This document shows, piece by piece, positions 7,929-15,906 of a stretch of 50,763 nucleotides of DNA; position 1 is the stretch's first letter, and every line of letters starts with the position of its first letter. This DNA is from an uncultured Collinsella sp. (GTDB lineage: Bacteria; Actinomycetota; Coriobacteriia; Coriobacteriales; Coriobacteriaceae): the NCBI GenBank assembly GCA_900542125.1, contig UQMO01000010.1, forward strand, positions 1 through 50,763, written 5' to 3'. A model generated the notes under the pieces. That model saw only the letters and a list, made by a program, of their open reading frames with translations, did no database searches and was not told the DNA's origin. The translations under genes and the position numbers were made by a program.

Positions 7929-9076
7929 AAAGGCTTTCCCTGCAATGGCGCATAACGATTATGACGGCACTGCTCACGTGTGCGGCATGCGTGCTGACGA
8001 ACTGCCTGGTCGGCTATACGGGCATGCGCTACATGGATGCCATCGGCAGTGACATCTCGGCCCTTAACGCAACCGGCGAAGATTCGCCCCAGGCATTCGA
8101 CCCAACGAAAGCGACCCCCGATGACAAGGTCACGATCGTCGTAAACGACGCACAGGAGTCTTTTGGCACGACAACCTGGTACATCACGGCTGGAGTCACA
8201 CTCCTTGGCGGCGCGCTGGCATACTTTGTGAGCGGCCGTGCACTCAAACCGCTACGGGCTTTCGCCGCCCAGGTAGAGCGCGTGCAGCCTGACAACCTAA
8301 GCGAAATCAGACTCAGTGAAGATGTGCCCACCGAGCTACAACGATGCAGCGCCTCTTTCAACGACATGATCGCCCGTCTTGGCGAAGGGTTCTCTGCACA
8401 GCGTCAGTTTACCGGCAACGCCGCACACGAGCTGCGCACCCCGCTCGCCCTTATGCAAGCACAGATTGAACTATTCATCTCCGAGCACTCCGGTTTGCAA
8501 CCCGAAACAGCCGAGCTGCTCGGCCTGCTACAAGAACAAACCGAGCGCATGTCTCGAATGACCAAGGTATTGCTTGAGATGAGTGAGCTCCGCAGCGTTC
8601 CTTGCGAGGACGATGTTGAACTCGGTCCCTTGTCCGAAGAGGTCCTCACTGACCTTGCGCCACTTGCCGAAAATAGGAGCATAGCCCTCAACTGTGCTGG
8701 AGACGCTTTAGTAATCGGGAGCGACACGCTCCTCTATCGGTTGCTGTTCAACCTGGCCGAAAACGCCATCCGTTACAGTCGCTCCGGCTCGACTGTCAAT
8801 GTCTCCATCAGCGACAGCGACAGCCACGTGCTCCTGCGAGTCAAAGATGAGGGCCCGGGAATACCCAAGCAGTACCGAGAGAGCATCTTCCAGCCGTTCT
8901 TTCGTCTAGATAAATCCCGCAGCAGGGCATACGGCGGCGCAGGACTCGGGCTAGCGCTTGTTTGGGAGATTGCAGCACTTCACGGTGGCACGGTAGAGGT
9001 CGAAACAAGTTCCGAGAACGGGACTACCATGCTCGTAAGCCTTCCAAAACGATCCGCAGCGTTAACCGAACAGTAA
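7925..9076 (+). CDS. Sensor histidine kinase
   Basis: This 383-residue kinase has two membrane helices (about 10-33 and 86-104) around a short extracytoplasmic loop of about 50 residues, a HAMP-like linker, a HisKA helix with H168 in AAHELRTPLALM, and a HATPase domain with N-box LFNLAENAIRYS, G1 DEGPGIP and G2 GGAGLGLAL. The loop is too short for a large ligand-binding domain, so it may sense the membrane or a partner protein. C20, C22 and C27 lie in the first membrane helix, which is notable next to a thiol-redox operon. Translation is coupled to the response regulator by an ATGA overlap. Confidence 0.9.
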   Translation: MKRLSLQWRITIMTALLTCAACVLTNCLVGYTGMRYMDAIGSDISALNATGEDSPQAFDPTKATPDDKVTIVVNDAQESFGTTTWYITAGVTLLGGALAYFVSGRALKPLRAFAAQVERVQPDNLSEIRLSEDVPTELQRCSASFNDMIARLGEGFSAQRQFTGNAAHELRTPLALMQAQIELFISEHSGLQPETAELLGLLQEQTERMSRMTKVLLEMSELRSVPCEDDVELGPLSEEVLTDLAPLAENRSIALNCAGDALVIGSDTLLYRLLFNLAENAIRYSRSGSTVNVSISDSDSHVLLRVKDEGPGIPKQYRESIFQPFFRLDKSRSRAYGGAGLGLALVWEIAALHGGTVEVETSSENGTTMLVSLPKRSAALTEQ

Positions 9077-9143
9077 AACGAAAGGGGTCCCGAGCAACAG
9101 GAGTACAATTGCTGCATTGTTGCCACCTGATGGGAGATGGAAG

Positions 9144-10148
9144 ATGGACTGCGATGGCTACCCGCGCATTCCCATGCCGTTGATGTGCACTGCCTTTGTG
9201 CCGGGGCAGATTGACGCTGCGGTTGCAGGCATTTCCGACCCCGATTCACGCACCATCGCCACGGCAGAAGCGCGGTACTTTCGCGGACAGGCCACACCCG
9301 CCGCCGAGACAGCACGCCCCTATCTTGACGCCACCGACCCCGCACTGCGTTATTCCGCATGCCTTATCTGCGGATATGCCAGTCTGTCGCTCAACCGTAT
9401 CGAGGATGCCCGCCGTTGCCTTGCGGGCATCCTCGATGCGCCAACTGACGAGGAATCGCCCGCCGTCCACGCCACGCATATCCTGTTCGCCTCCGCTGCG
9501 AGCGTCCTGCTGCACTTGCCTTCCCCGCATTCCGCCGAAGAGTTTTATCCGCTTGCGGCGCATCTGCCCGAAGGCCTGCGCCTGTTCGCCAGCTACGTGA
9601 TGGCGCATGCCCTGTACCTGCGCGGCGAATATGGCCGCAGTCTGGGCATGGCGGAAAACGCCCTGATCATGAAACAGGGAAGTTATCCCATCTCGGAGCT
9701 GTTCCTGCACTTGTCGGCTTCCATGGCCTGCATGAGCCTCAAGGACATCGACACCGCAAAGGCACACTTCGGAGCCGCTTGGGACGTTGCGCGTCCCGAC
9801 GGCCTTATCGAACTCATCGGCGAGCACCACGGCCTTTTGCAGGGGCTTATCGAGGCGTGTCTAAAAACGCAATACCCTGACGACTTCGCACGCATCATCG
9901 AGATTACGTATCGATTCAGCTACGGCTGGCGGCGCATCCACAACCCCGATTCGGGCGAGGACGTGGCCGACGATCTAACGACCACGGAATTCACCATGGC
10001 CATGCTCGCCTGTCGCGGGTGGACCAACGCCGAAATCGCACGCCATATGGGAGTATCGCCGGGTACCGTCAAAAACCGCCTATCAGGAGTGTATGCCAAG
10101 CTTGGTATCGGAACTCGCGCCGAGCTGGTCGCGCATATGTTGCGTTAG
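9144..10148 (+). CDS. LuxR-family regulator without receiver domain
   Basis: This 334-residue protein has an N-terminal helical-repeat (TPR-like) region rich in alanine, leucine and aspartate and a C-terminal LuxR/GerE helix-turn-helix (LTTTEFTMAMLACRGWTNAE, then IARHMGVSPGTVKNRL). ATG 9144 has GGAG seven bases upstream; the frame is open from 9117. No phospho-acceptor or ATPase motif is visible. The next gene, 157 bases downstream on the same strand, encodes a giant surface protein. Many Coriobacteriia carry families of LuxR regulators next to the genes they control, so this gene may regulate that surface protein. Confidence 0.8.
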   Translation: MDCDGYPRIPMPLMCTAFVPGQIDAAVAGISDPDSRTIATAEARYFRGQATPAAETARPYLDATDPALRYSACLICGYASLSLNRIEDARRCLAGILDAPTDEESPAVHATHILFASAASVLLHLPSPHSAEEFYPLAAHLPEGLRLFASYVMAHALYLRGEYGRSLGMAENALIMKQGSYPISELFLHLSASMACMSLKDIDTAKAHFGAAWDVARPDGLIELIGEHHGLLQGLIEACLKTQYPDDFARIIEITYRFSYGWRRIHNPDSGEDVADDLTTTEFTMAMLACRGWTNAEIARHMGVSPGTVKNRLSGVYAKLGIGTRAELVAHMLR

Positions 10149-10305
10149 CGGCCAGACTACCTGGCATATCGAAAGCGTCCCGGGGGCCCGACGCTTTCGC
10201 ACGCTCAAATTGGACATTTTGGCCATCGAACGGCACTACCGCCACGTGGCGCCTTCTCGCAAAATTGGATTATTTCCACCGATACCTGCGGGATGGGAGC
10301 CAAAG

Positions 10306-13300
10306 ATGCTTGATCGCCGTTCGTTACTTGTTGCCGGAGCGTCCTCGCTGGCGAGCGTTATGTTACCGCGCGTGCCGGGAAGCGCAAACGCCTTCATATT
10401 GCCGTTCGCGCCCACCGCGGCCTATGCCGACGAAGAAGACCCCTTCAAGGTCCTGGTGCTCTCGCGCACCATGTTTGGTGTGGTTGTGATCGACGTCGCC
10501 AACAAGAATATGCCCATCAAGGGAGCCCAGGTCACGCTCGCGTCGCGTTATGCCGCGGGCAAGCAGCTCTCCGCCACTACCGACGACGAGGGCACGGCCA
10601 TCTTTGAGGTCGCGCCTCTTTCGGAAGGCTACGTGGACGAGGCAACGCTTCTCGACGCGTACGACTTTAACGGCGGCATCTCCATTAGCATGGCGGGCTA
10701 CCGTGATGTCGAGATTCCCCTTGCGCGTATCCAGGGCGGCACCGCCATAACCGCGCCCACGCGTCCGCTTTCCGACGGCGAGCCGTACTTCCGCCAGCTC
10801 ACATTCGACGAATGGGACATCCAGTACGCTGAAGCCACGTTCATGACGTTGCCGAAGGACGACACGGCAAACGAGCAGCCCGATACGCACGCCTTTACCG
10901 TGCAGGCACATCTGCCACAGGGTGGACAGGCAACGCTGCGCATCAACAAAGTGGCGCCTGCCGCGGGCAGCTCACCCGAAACCTTCACGCAGATTGGCCA
11001 AGTCAAGGCCAGCGCATCGGGTGCGGATAATCTGGCAACGTTCACGCTTGAAGACACGTTCCTCGATGCAGCTTCGGGCCTTCTGGAAGAAGGGTGCAAG
11101 CTGCGCTTTGTCCTCGACTACCAGGGCAAAACCTACACGCTCTCATCCCCTATGGCCGTTGTTACCGCGCCGGCGGCAAAGGCGGAATCCGGATCGACCA
11201 CTATCGTCCCCACCACCATGGACCAAGAGATCACTCCGTTTGATTTCCCCGCAGCGTTTCCCGGCATCGGCGGCAATAAGTTCACCTGCTGGATGCCCTC
11301 GTTCCCCATTTTGTTCGATTTCTCGTTTGCCGGGTACGTGCTGTTTGGCGGAGGATACAAACCAGCCAGCTACATGAACGATTCGGGCAACCCTGATCCG
11401 GAATACTGGAAGAAGTCACCGCGCGAGTCGGGCGCCAAGCAAGCAAACCGCCACCTCGACGAGATGGAGGGGAAGTGGAATCAGTACAAAAGCATGAGTG
11501 CCGGTTCGGGCACCGATCCAAGAAACACTAAGCTCCTTCGCCACCATTGCACGCTGCTGTTCACGATGGATATCGCCACACAGCTGTACGGCTCGCTCGC
11601 CTACGATTGGGTGGGCAAAACCTGGGGTAACAACAACGACCCCGCATACGGCAATATTAAGGCACTCTTTCAAGTAAGAACCGACCTCAATTGGACCGAG
11701 CAGTTTACCCTAGGACCGGTGCCGTTTTTCCTAAACGTCAACCCCTGGGTGCTGGCGAAGCTGGCGCTCGCCGTGGGTGCCCACACGCACGGCAGCGGCG
11801 CGACGTTTTTTAAAAACATTTCGCTCGACTTCTCAAACACCTCGGGCTCATTCACCATCCAGATCGGGCTTGCCGTCACCTTTGGCGCCGGCGTTGCAGG
11901 CGTCGCTTCGTCTGCCGTGCGCGGCGCCGCATCCCTCACGCTGTTCATTGGGTACGAGAAGGCAGATGGACACCAGCTTCCGCGACTGCGCGTAGGTGCA
12001 GACGTCGATGTCGATGTGATACTCCAGTTCGTAATGTTCAAGTGGACCACCAAGGCTTGGTCGGGGTCGTGGCCCACACTCCTCGATTCGTGGAATATGT
12101 CGGTGAACAACGGCGACCAGTATGTACTCCAGCGCTCTGAGCTCGCATTGGGTGGAGATGCGCCCTATACACTAGATGCCTGCTTCGGCTCAGCCGGCAA
12201 CGCCGAGGCGGGCGGCGTTCCGCAATTTATCGCATCGGCCACCATTGTCACCAACGCCGAGCTGCTCGCGCGCGCCGAGGTTAAAGCCACTGCAAGGAAT
12301 GTCGCGCCTACCGTACGCGATTGGGACCGGTCGGTCACGCGCATTGAGCTCGAGGCGGATGCAGAAAGCGACGACACGGGACAGATCGAGCATTTCGTCC
12401 ACGCACTGATAGAGAACGACGAAAACGCCGCGCCGATGTACGAGTACACCTATATCGGCCAGGCGACGAACGCCGTTGCAGACCCCAACGCCAACTCTGC
12501 CGGCGTGTCGGAGGACGAGCGTGGCGGCATCAAACCCTCGAGCGACAACGTGCTGTTTGCTGGCGTGCTCAGCGAAGCTCACATGAAGCTGGCAATGATT
12601 GCCGGCGTAGAATGCCTGTTCCGTATCGCCTCGGTGCGCTACGGCGACAATGGTCGCTCGCGCCTGGTGGTGCACACAAAGGCAAACGGCACGTGGTCCG
12701 CTCCCACGCCCGTGGACTTTCCCCTTGGGTTTGGCGAGAACGACGTGGAGCGCGACAGCGTATACGATTACGACTTCGACGTGGTGGAATATACGGACGG
12801 AAGAGGAAACCAGGACGCCTACGTACTGCTGGTCTCGGGCGAGCGCCCCGCCGGCGACAACACCCATTTCGATACGGCGAGCACATCCGGCATACTGTCC
12901 GTTGTGCGCCTGCGCATAAGCAACGACGGAGCCCGCGTGATATCGCACACGTCGTGGCGCAGCATCTCGCGCGGCCGCCTTCAGGAGGATGGCTACCATT
13001 GCCTGCAGTGCCCACGCATCACGGTGGGCAAGACGCTGGTCGACGGGCGCCTGTCGGGCGCTTACCTCCACCGCCGCGGAACCACCGCAGAGAAGGCGCT
13101 CGGCAGCGAGGCCGAGGTTGCACTGGAATGCTTTACCCTGTGGTCGGATGATTTGGGCGACAGTCTCACGTTCCGTCAGGTCCTCCGCTTTCCGCAGGCA
13201 CCGTCGAGCATCGAGCTCGGCACGCCCGAGAATATCAACGGCAAAATGGTGGTGCCCGTTGCATACGAGACTGCAGGCGGTTGTGGCTGTGCATCGTACG

Positions 13301-14673
13301 CCGTGATCGGCCAGTCCATCGCGGGTTGGGGCGTTATGTCGCCAGATGCCACAGTACCCCACGCGGTGCCGTGGCCGCAGCACACGGGCTTTTTGGCAAC
13401 CGTCAACGAACAACTGCAGCATATTACTTGGACGCGAGGCGCATCGGCCTTTGCAACGCAGCCCGTGGGCGCCGCAGGCTGTGGTCCGGCATCGTTTAGC
13501 GTAAGCAACAACGGCAGGTGTGTGCTCTACGTAGAGAACACCGATGGCAAGGTGGGACAGACCTACGACGAAGAAGGCAATCCGGTAGCGAAGATGGGCA
13601 AGCACTTCCGCATCTTCGTCAGCACCTTGGCAGGCGATCTATTCACGGAGCCGTTCGTGATGTGTGAGCTGGACCATCCCGTCGATCAGGTTACAACATT
13701 TTTGACGTCGGGCGGCATGCTCTCGGCGCTCGCCACGCACATTGTGAGTGCAGAGAAGAGCGAGGCAGAGCTACACGGCATCGAAGTGCCTCTGGTGGCA
13801 TGCGCGACGCCGACGGGCGCGGTAGCCACCTCGGGCGCGGTGGTGCCCGGAGCGGCAGGCGAATCCTTCATGGTCACGGTGCGAAACGACGGCAACACCT
13901 TGCTGACCGCCGGCACGATCGATCTGTACCGAGAGGGCTCCAACCAGCCGTTCTCCAGCGCATCTATCGGATTCGGAGTGAACGCACGCATGGCTTCGAT
14001 CTACGATCCAGAGCTTGCCGAGGACGCTTCGGACAACGACGTTGCACACGTGAAGTACGCGCTCGAGACGCTGGGCGAGCGCTTCGCTACGCACCCGCTG
14101 GCAGCCGACAACGGCAACGCCGTGCTGGCACCGGGTTGCACGGCACAGTTCCGCATGAGCTTTGCCATCCCAGAGAGTTGGGGCGACGAGGTGGGCAGAC
14201 GCGTAACGCTATATGCGAAGGCGCGTAATCTGGTGGCGCTCGATCCCGTAACGCTCGAGGAAATTCGACCGGGCGCAAACTCGGCGCTGGGTGCCGTACT
14301 GCACGAGCTTCATGTGCCCGACGCGGCATGCGAGCGCTCAGAAGTTCAGGTCGGCGTATGCGACAGCGCGGATACGACAGAACTTCACGACGCCCCGATG
14401 ACGGTCGACGGCGATGGCGGCTCGAGTGGCGGCGGTGCTGACGAGGGCGGCGGCTCCAGCGGAAGCAGCTCCGGCAGTGGCAAGGACCACGGCACTAACA
14501 AGCGCCCCGGAAAAGCGGGCGCGCTTGCGGGCACGGGCGATGCCAACGCTCCCCTTACGGCAGCCGCTGCTGCACTCGCCGCGGCAGGCGCCGGCCTCGT
14601 CGCCTACAGCGTCCGCCGCACGGCGCTCGAAACCGACACCGCCAATGAGGTCAATTCTGATAGGCCTCGCTAG
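10306..14673 (+). CDS. Giant Tat-exported, sortase-anchored surface protein
   Basis: This 1455-residue protein begins with a twin-arginine signal (MLDRRSLLVAGASSLAS) and a likely cleavage site after AYA (about residue 42). Residues about 55-145 look like a carboxypeptidase-regulatory beta-sandwich (KNMPIKGAQVTLAS; ATTDDEGTAIFEV). The middle is beta-rich, with many aromatic and glycine residues and no enzyme motif I recognise. The C-terminus has a Gly/Ser linker, a LAGTGD sorting motif at about 1407, a hydrophobic alanine-rich helix and a double arginine, followed by an unusually long tail of about 18 residues. ATG 10306 follows GGGAG at six bases; the open frame extends to 10093. Tat export suggests folding, or cofactor loading, before export. 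Confidence 0.82.
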   Translation: MLDRRSLLVAGASSLASVMLPRVPGSANAFILPFAPTAAYADEEDPFKVLVLSRTMFGVVVIDVANKNMPIKGAQVTLASRYAAGKQLSATTDDEGTAIFEVAPLSEGYVDEATLLDAYDFNGGISISMAGYRDVEIPLARIQGGTAITAPTRPLSDGEPYFRQLTFDEWDIQYAEATFMTLPKDDTANEQPDTHAFTVQAHLPQGGQATLRINKVAPAAGSSPETFTQIGQVKASASGADNLATFTLEDTFLDAASGLLEEGCKLRFVLDYQGKTYTLSSPMAVVTAPAAKAESGSTTIVPTTMDQEITPFDFPAAFPGIGGNKFTCWMPSFPILFDFSFAGYVLFGGGYKPASYMNDSGNPDPEYWKKSPRESGAKQANRHLDEMEGKWNQYKSMSAGSGTDPRNTKLLRHHCTLLFTMDIATQLYGSLAYDWVGKTWGNNNDPAYGNIKALFQVRTDLNWTEQFTLGPVPFFLNVNPWVLAKLALAVGAHTHGSGATFFKNISLDFSNTSGSFTIQIGLAVTFGAGVAGVASSAVRGAASLTLFIGYEKADGHQLPRLRVGADVDVDVILQFVMFKWTTKAWSGSWPTLLDSWNMSVNNGDQYVLQRSELALGGDAPYTLDACFGSAGNAEAGGVPQFIASATIVTNAELLARAEVKATARNVAPTVRDWDRSVTRIELEADAESDDTGQIEHFVHALIENDENAAPMYEYTYIGQATNAVADPNANSAGVSEDERGGIKPSSDNVLFAGVLSEAHMKLAMIAGVECLFRIASVRYGDNGRSRLVVHTKANGTWSAPTPVDFPLGFGENDVERDSVYDYDFDVVEYTDGRGNQDAYVLLVSGERPAGDNTHFDTASTSGILSVVRLRISNDGARVISHTSWRSISRGRLQEDGYHCLQCPRITVGKTLVDGRLSGAYLHRRGTTAEKALGSEAEVALECFTLWSDDLGDSLTFRQVLRFPQAPSSIELGTPENINGKMVVPVAYETAGGCGCASYAVIGQSIAGWGVMSPDATVPHAVPWPQHTGFLATVNEQLQHITWTRGASAFATQPVGAAGCGPASFSVSNNGRCVLYVENTDGKVGQTYDEEGNPVAKMGKHFRIFVSTLAGDLFTEPFVMCELDHPVDQVTTFLTSGGMLSALATHIVSAEKSEAELHGIEVPLVACATPTGAVATSGAVVPGAAGESFMVTVRNDGNTLLTAGTIDLYREGSNQPFSSASIGFGVNARMASIYDPELAEDASDNDVAHVKYALETLGERFATHPLAADNGNAVLAPGCTAQFRMSFAIPESWGDEVGRRVTLYAKARNLVALDPVTLEEIRPGANSALGAVLHELHVPDAACERSEVQVGVCDSADTTELHDAPMTVDGDGGSSGGGADEGGGSSGSSSGSGKDHGTNKRPGKAGALAGTGDANAPLTAAAAALAAAGAGLVAYSVRRTALETDTANEVNSDRPR

Positions 14674-14721
14674 CTCCTAGTTACTTTTGTGAGAGACGTC
14701 GACTCGGCTCATCGAACATCA

Positions 14722-14757
14722 AATGGGCTGGTTCTGGATACCCAGAGCCAGCCCGTT
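14722..14757. terminator. Hairpin between convergent genes
   Basis: AATGGGCTGGTTCTGG pairs with CCAGAGCCAGCCCGTT (mostly complementary, 4-base loop) between the end of the surface-protein gene and the oppositely oriented membrane-protein gene. There is no long T run, but the position fits a bidirectional terminator. Confidence 0.6.
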
Positions 14758-14762
14758 GCGAA

Positions 14763-15347
14763 TTAGATGTCGTCAGAGGAGTCGAGTTCTGCCTCGAGCT
14801 TGGCACGGCGTCTTTTCGCCGTGAAAAACGTTGCGCACAGGCCAGCAAACGTGGCCGCGAAAATCGTCGCACCGCAGAACACGCCCGTGGCCAGGTTCGC
14901 CAACCAAAAGACGCTTTCGAGCGGTACGATCTGCGCCTCAGCGATACAGCGCATTGCGGCAATAACAAGCGCGAACGCGGCGCCGCTAAGACCGCTGAGA
15001 AGTAGGAAATATCCAACAGGAAGATGCTCGGTTTGCCCAAAACGATTGGTATCGACATAGCCCTTCCGCGTTTGCAGTCCTGCGCAAATCAACATCACGA
15101 GAACGAGCCACAAATACATGGCTGCCTCGAACGGCGTTGCAAAGCCATGCGGCATTTCACTGGCGTCGCTGTGAACCCACGCAACCTGTCGAGCTATAAA
15201 CTGGTAGAAAAATATCATCAACATGCCAAACGAAAGCAGCACGAAACCAATCTTGTAGATCTTCGCGCTCTCAGCCTCCAGGCGCTCATCCTTTGGGCCG
15301 GCATATTCACGCCACTTTTGCACGATTTTCAGATCTTCATATTTCAT
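14763..15347 (-). CDS. Four-helix membrane protein, DUF6773-like
   Basis: This 194-residue protein has four hydrophobic helices (about 31-53, 72-93, 109-132 and 144-174), a charged N-terminus and a lysine/arginine-rich C-terminal tail. It starts nine bases after the stop of a small XRE regulator. Small integral membrane proteins encoded directly behind short XRE regulators are a common pair in Gram-positive bacteria; the DUF6773 assignment rests on layout and general resemblance and is tentative. Function is unknown. Confidence 0.7.
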   Translation of the reverse strand: MKYEDLKIVQKWREYAGPKDERLEAESAKIYKIGFVLLSFGMLMIFFYQFIARQVAWVHSDASEMPHGFATPFEAAMYLWLVLVMLICAGLQTRKGYVDTNRFGQTEHLPVGYFLLLSGLSGAAFALVIAAMRCIAEAQIVPLESVFWLANLATGVFCGATIFAATFAGLCATFFTAKRRRAKLEAELDSSDDI

Positions 15348-15356
15348 AGTGAACTC

Positions 15357-15587
15357 CTAAAGAGTATTAGGGTCGGCGTCGGTTTCGTCTTCCCAAAACA
15401 AGTCGTTCAACGTAACGCGCAGCACCTTACAGATTGCCACGCACAAATTGAGCGTGGGGTTGTAGCCGCCCGCCTCGATAAGACCGATAGTCTGGCGCGT
15501 AACGCCCACGGCCTCGGCCAAGTCAGCTTGCGAAAGGCCAACCGCCGCGCGCGCCGCCTTCATGCGTAGGTTCTTTTTACCCGGCAT
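15357..15587 (-). CDS. Small XRE-family regulator
   Basis: This 76-residue protein is almost entirely a Cro/C1-type helix-turn-helix (ARAAVGLSQADLAEAVGVTR, then QTIGLIEAGGYNPTLNLCVA) with a short acidic C-terminal tail. It resembles the short regulators of the YozG type. ATG 15587 has AAGGA upstream; the longer frame to 15647 covers promoter DNA. It is the first gene of an operon with the four-helix membrane protein. Three copies of a GACAGA[TA]AT motif lie in the upstream gap and could be its operator. Confidence 0.85.
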   Translation of the reverse strand: MPGKKNLRMKAARAAVGLSQADLAEAVGVTRQTIGLIEAGGYNPTLNLCVAICKVLRVTLNDLFWEDETDADPNTL

Positions 15588-15608
15588 GGAGTTCCTTTCG
15601 TAGTAATG

Positions 15609-15675
15609 GACAGATATCCGTTGCAACATGACAGAAATATATTGCATCCATCAGAAGATGTCAACTATATCTGTC
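15609..15675. promoter_or_regulatory. Possible XRE operator, triple GACAGA[TA]AT motif
   Basis: GACAGATAT occurs at 15609-15617, GACAGAAATAT at 15630-15640, and the reverse complement ATATCTGTC at 15667-15675. Copies two and three extend to ATGACAGA[AT]ATA and face each other. The A/T-rich site lies just upstream of the XRE gene, where an autoregulatory operator is expected. Confidence 0.45.
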
Positions 15676-15906
15676 ATTATGGAAACCATGTTCGTCATCG
15701 CCATGCGGACACAACAACTTCGATTCGCTATTCAAACTTACTCGGACAGAACCGGCTCGATTTTGTGCGAGTGAGCTCTTTTCAACCTAAGCTCGAACGG
15801 TTGTTCGATGGATTTCGTGTTGGTTGGAATCGTCTGTGGGCTGGGCTATGCTACCTTGACTATCTATATGACTTAAACGCAGCAAAGGAGCACCGAGAGA
15901 GCGAGT

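Noticed and set aside
12190..13605. 471-residue open frame opposite the surface protein
   Set aside because: Shadow rich in Arg/His/Ala with no start signal; the sense protein has continuous signals at both ends.
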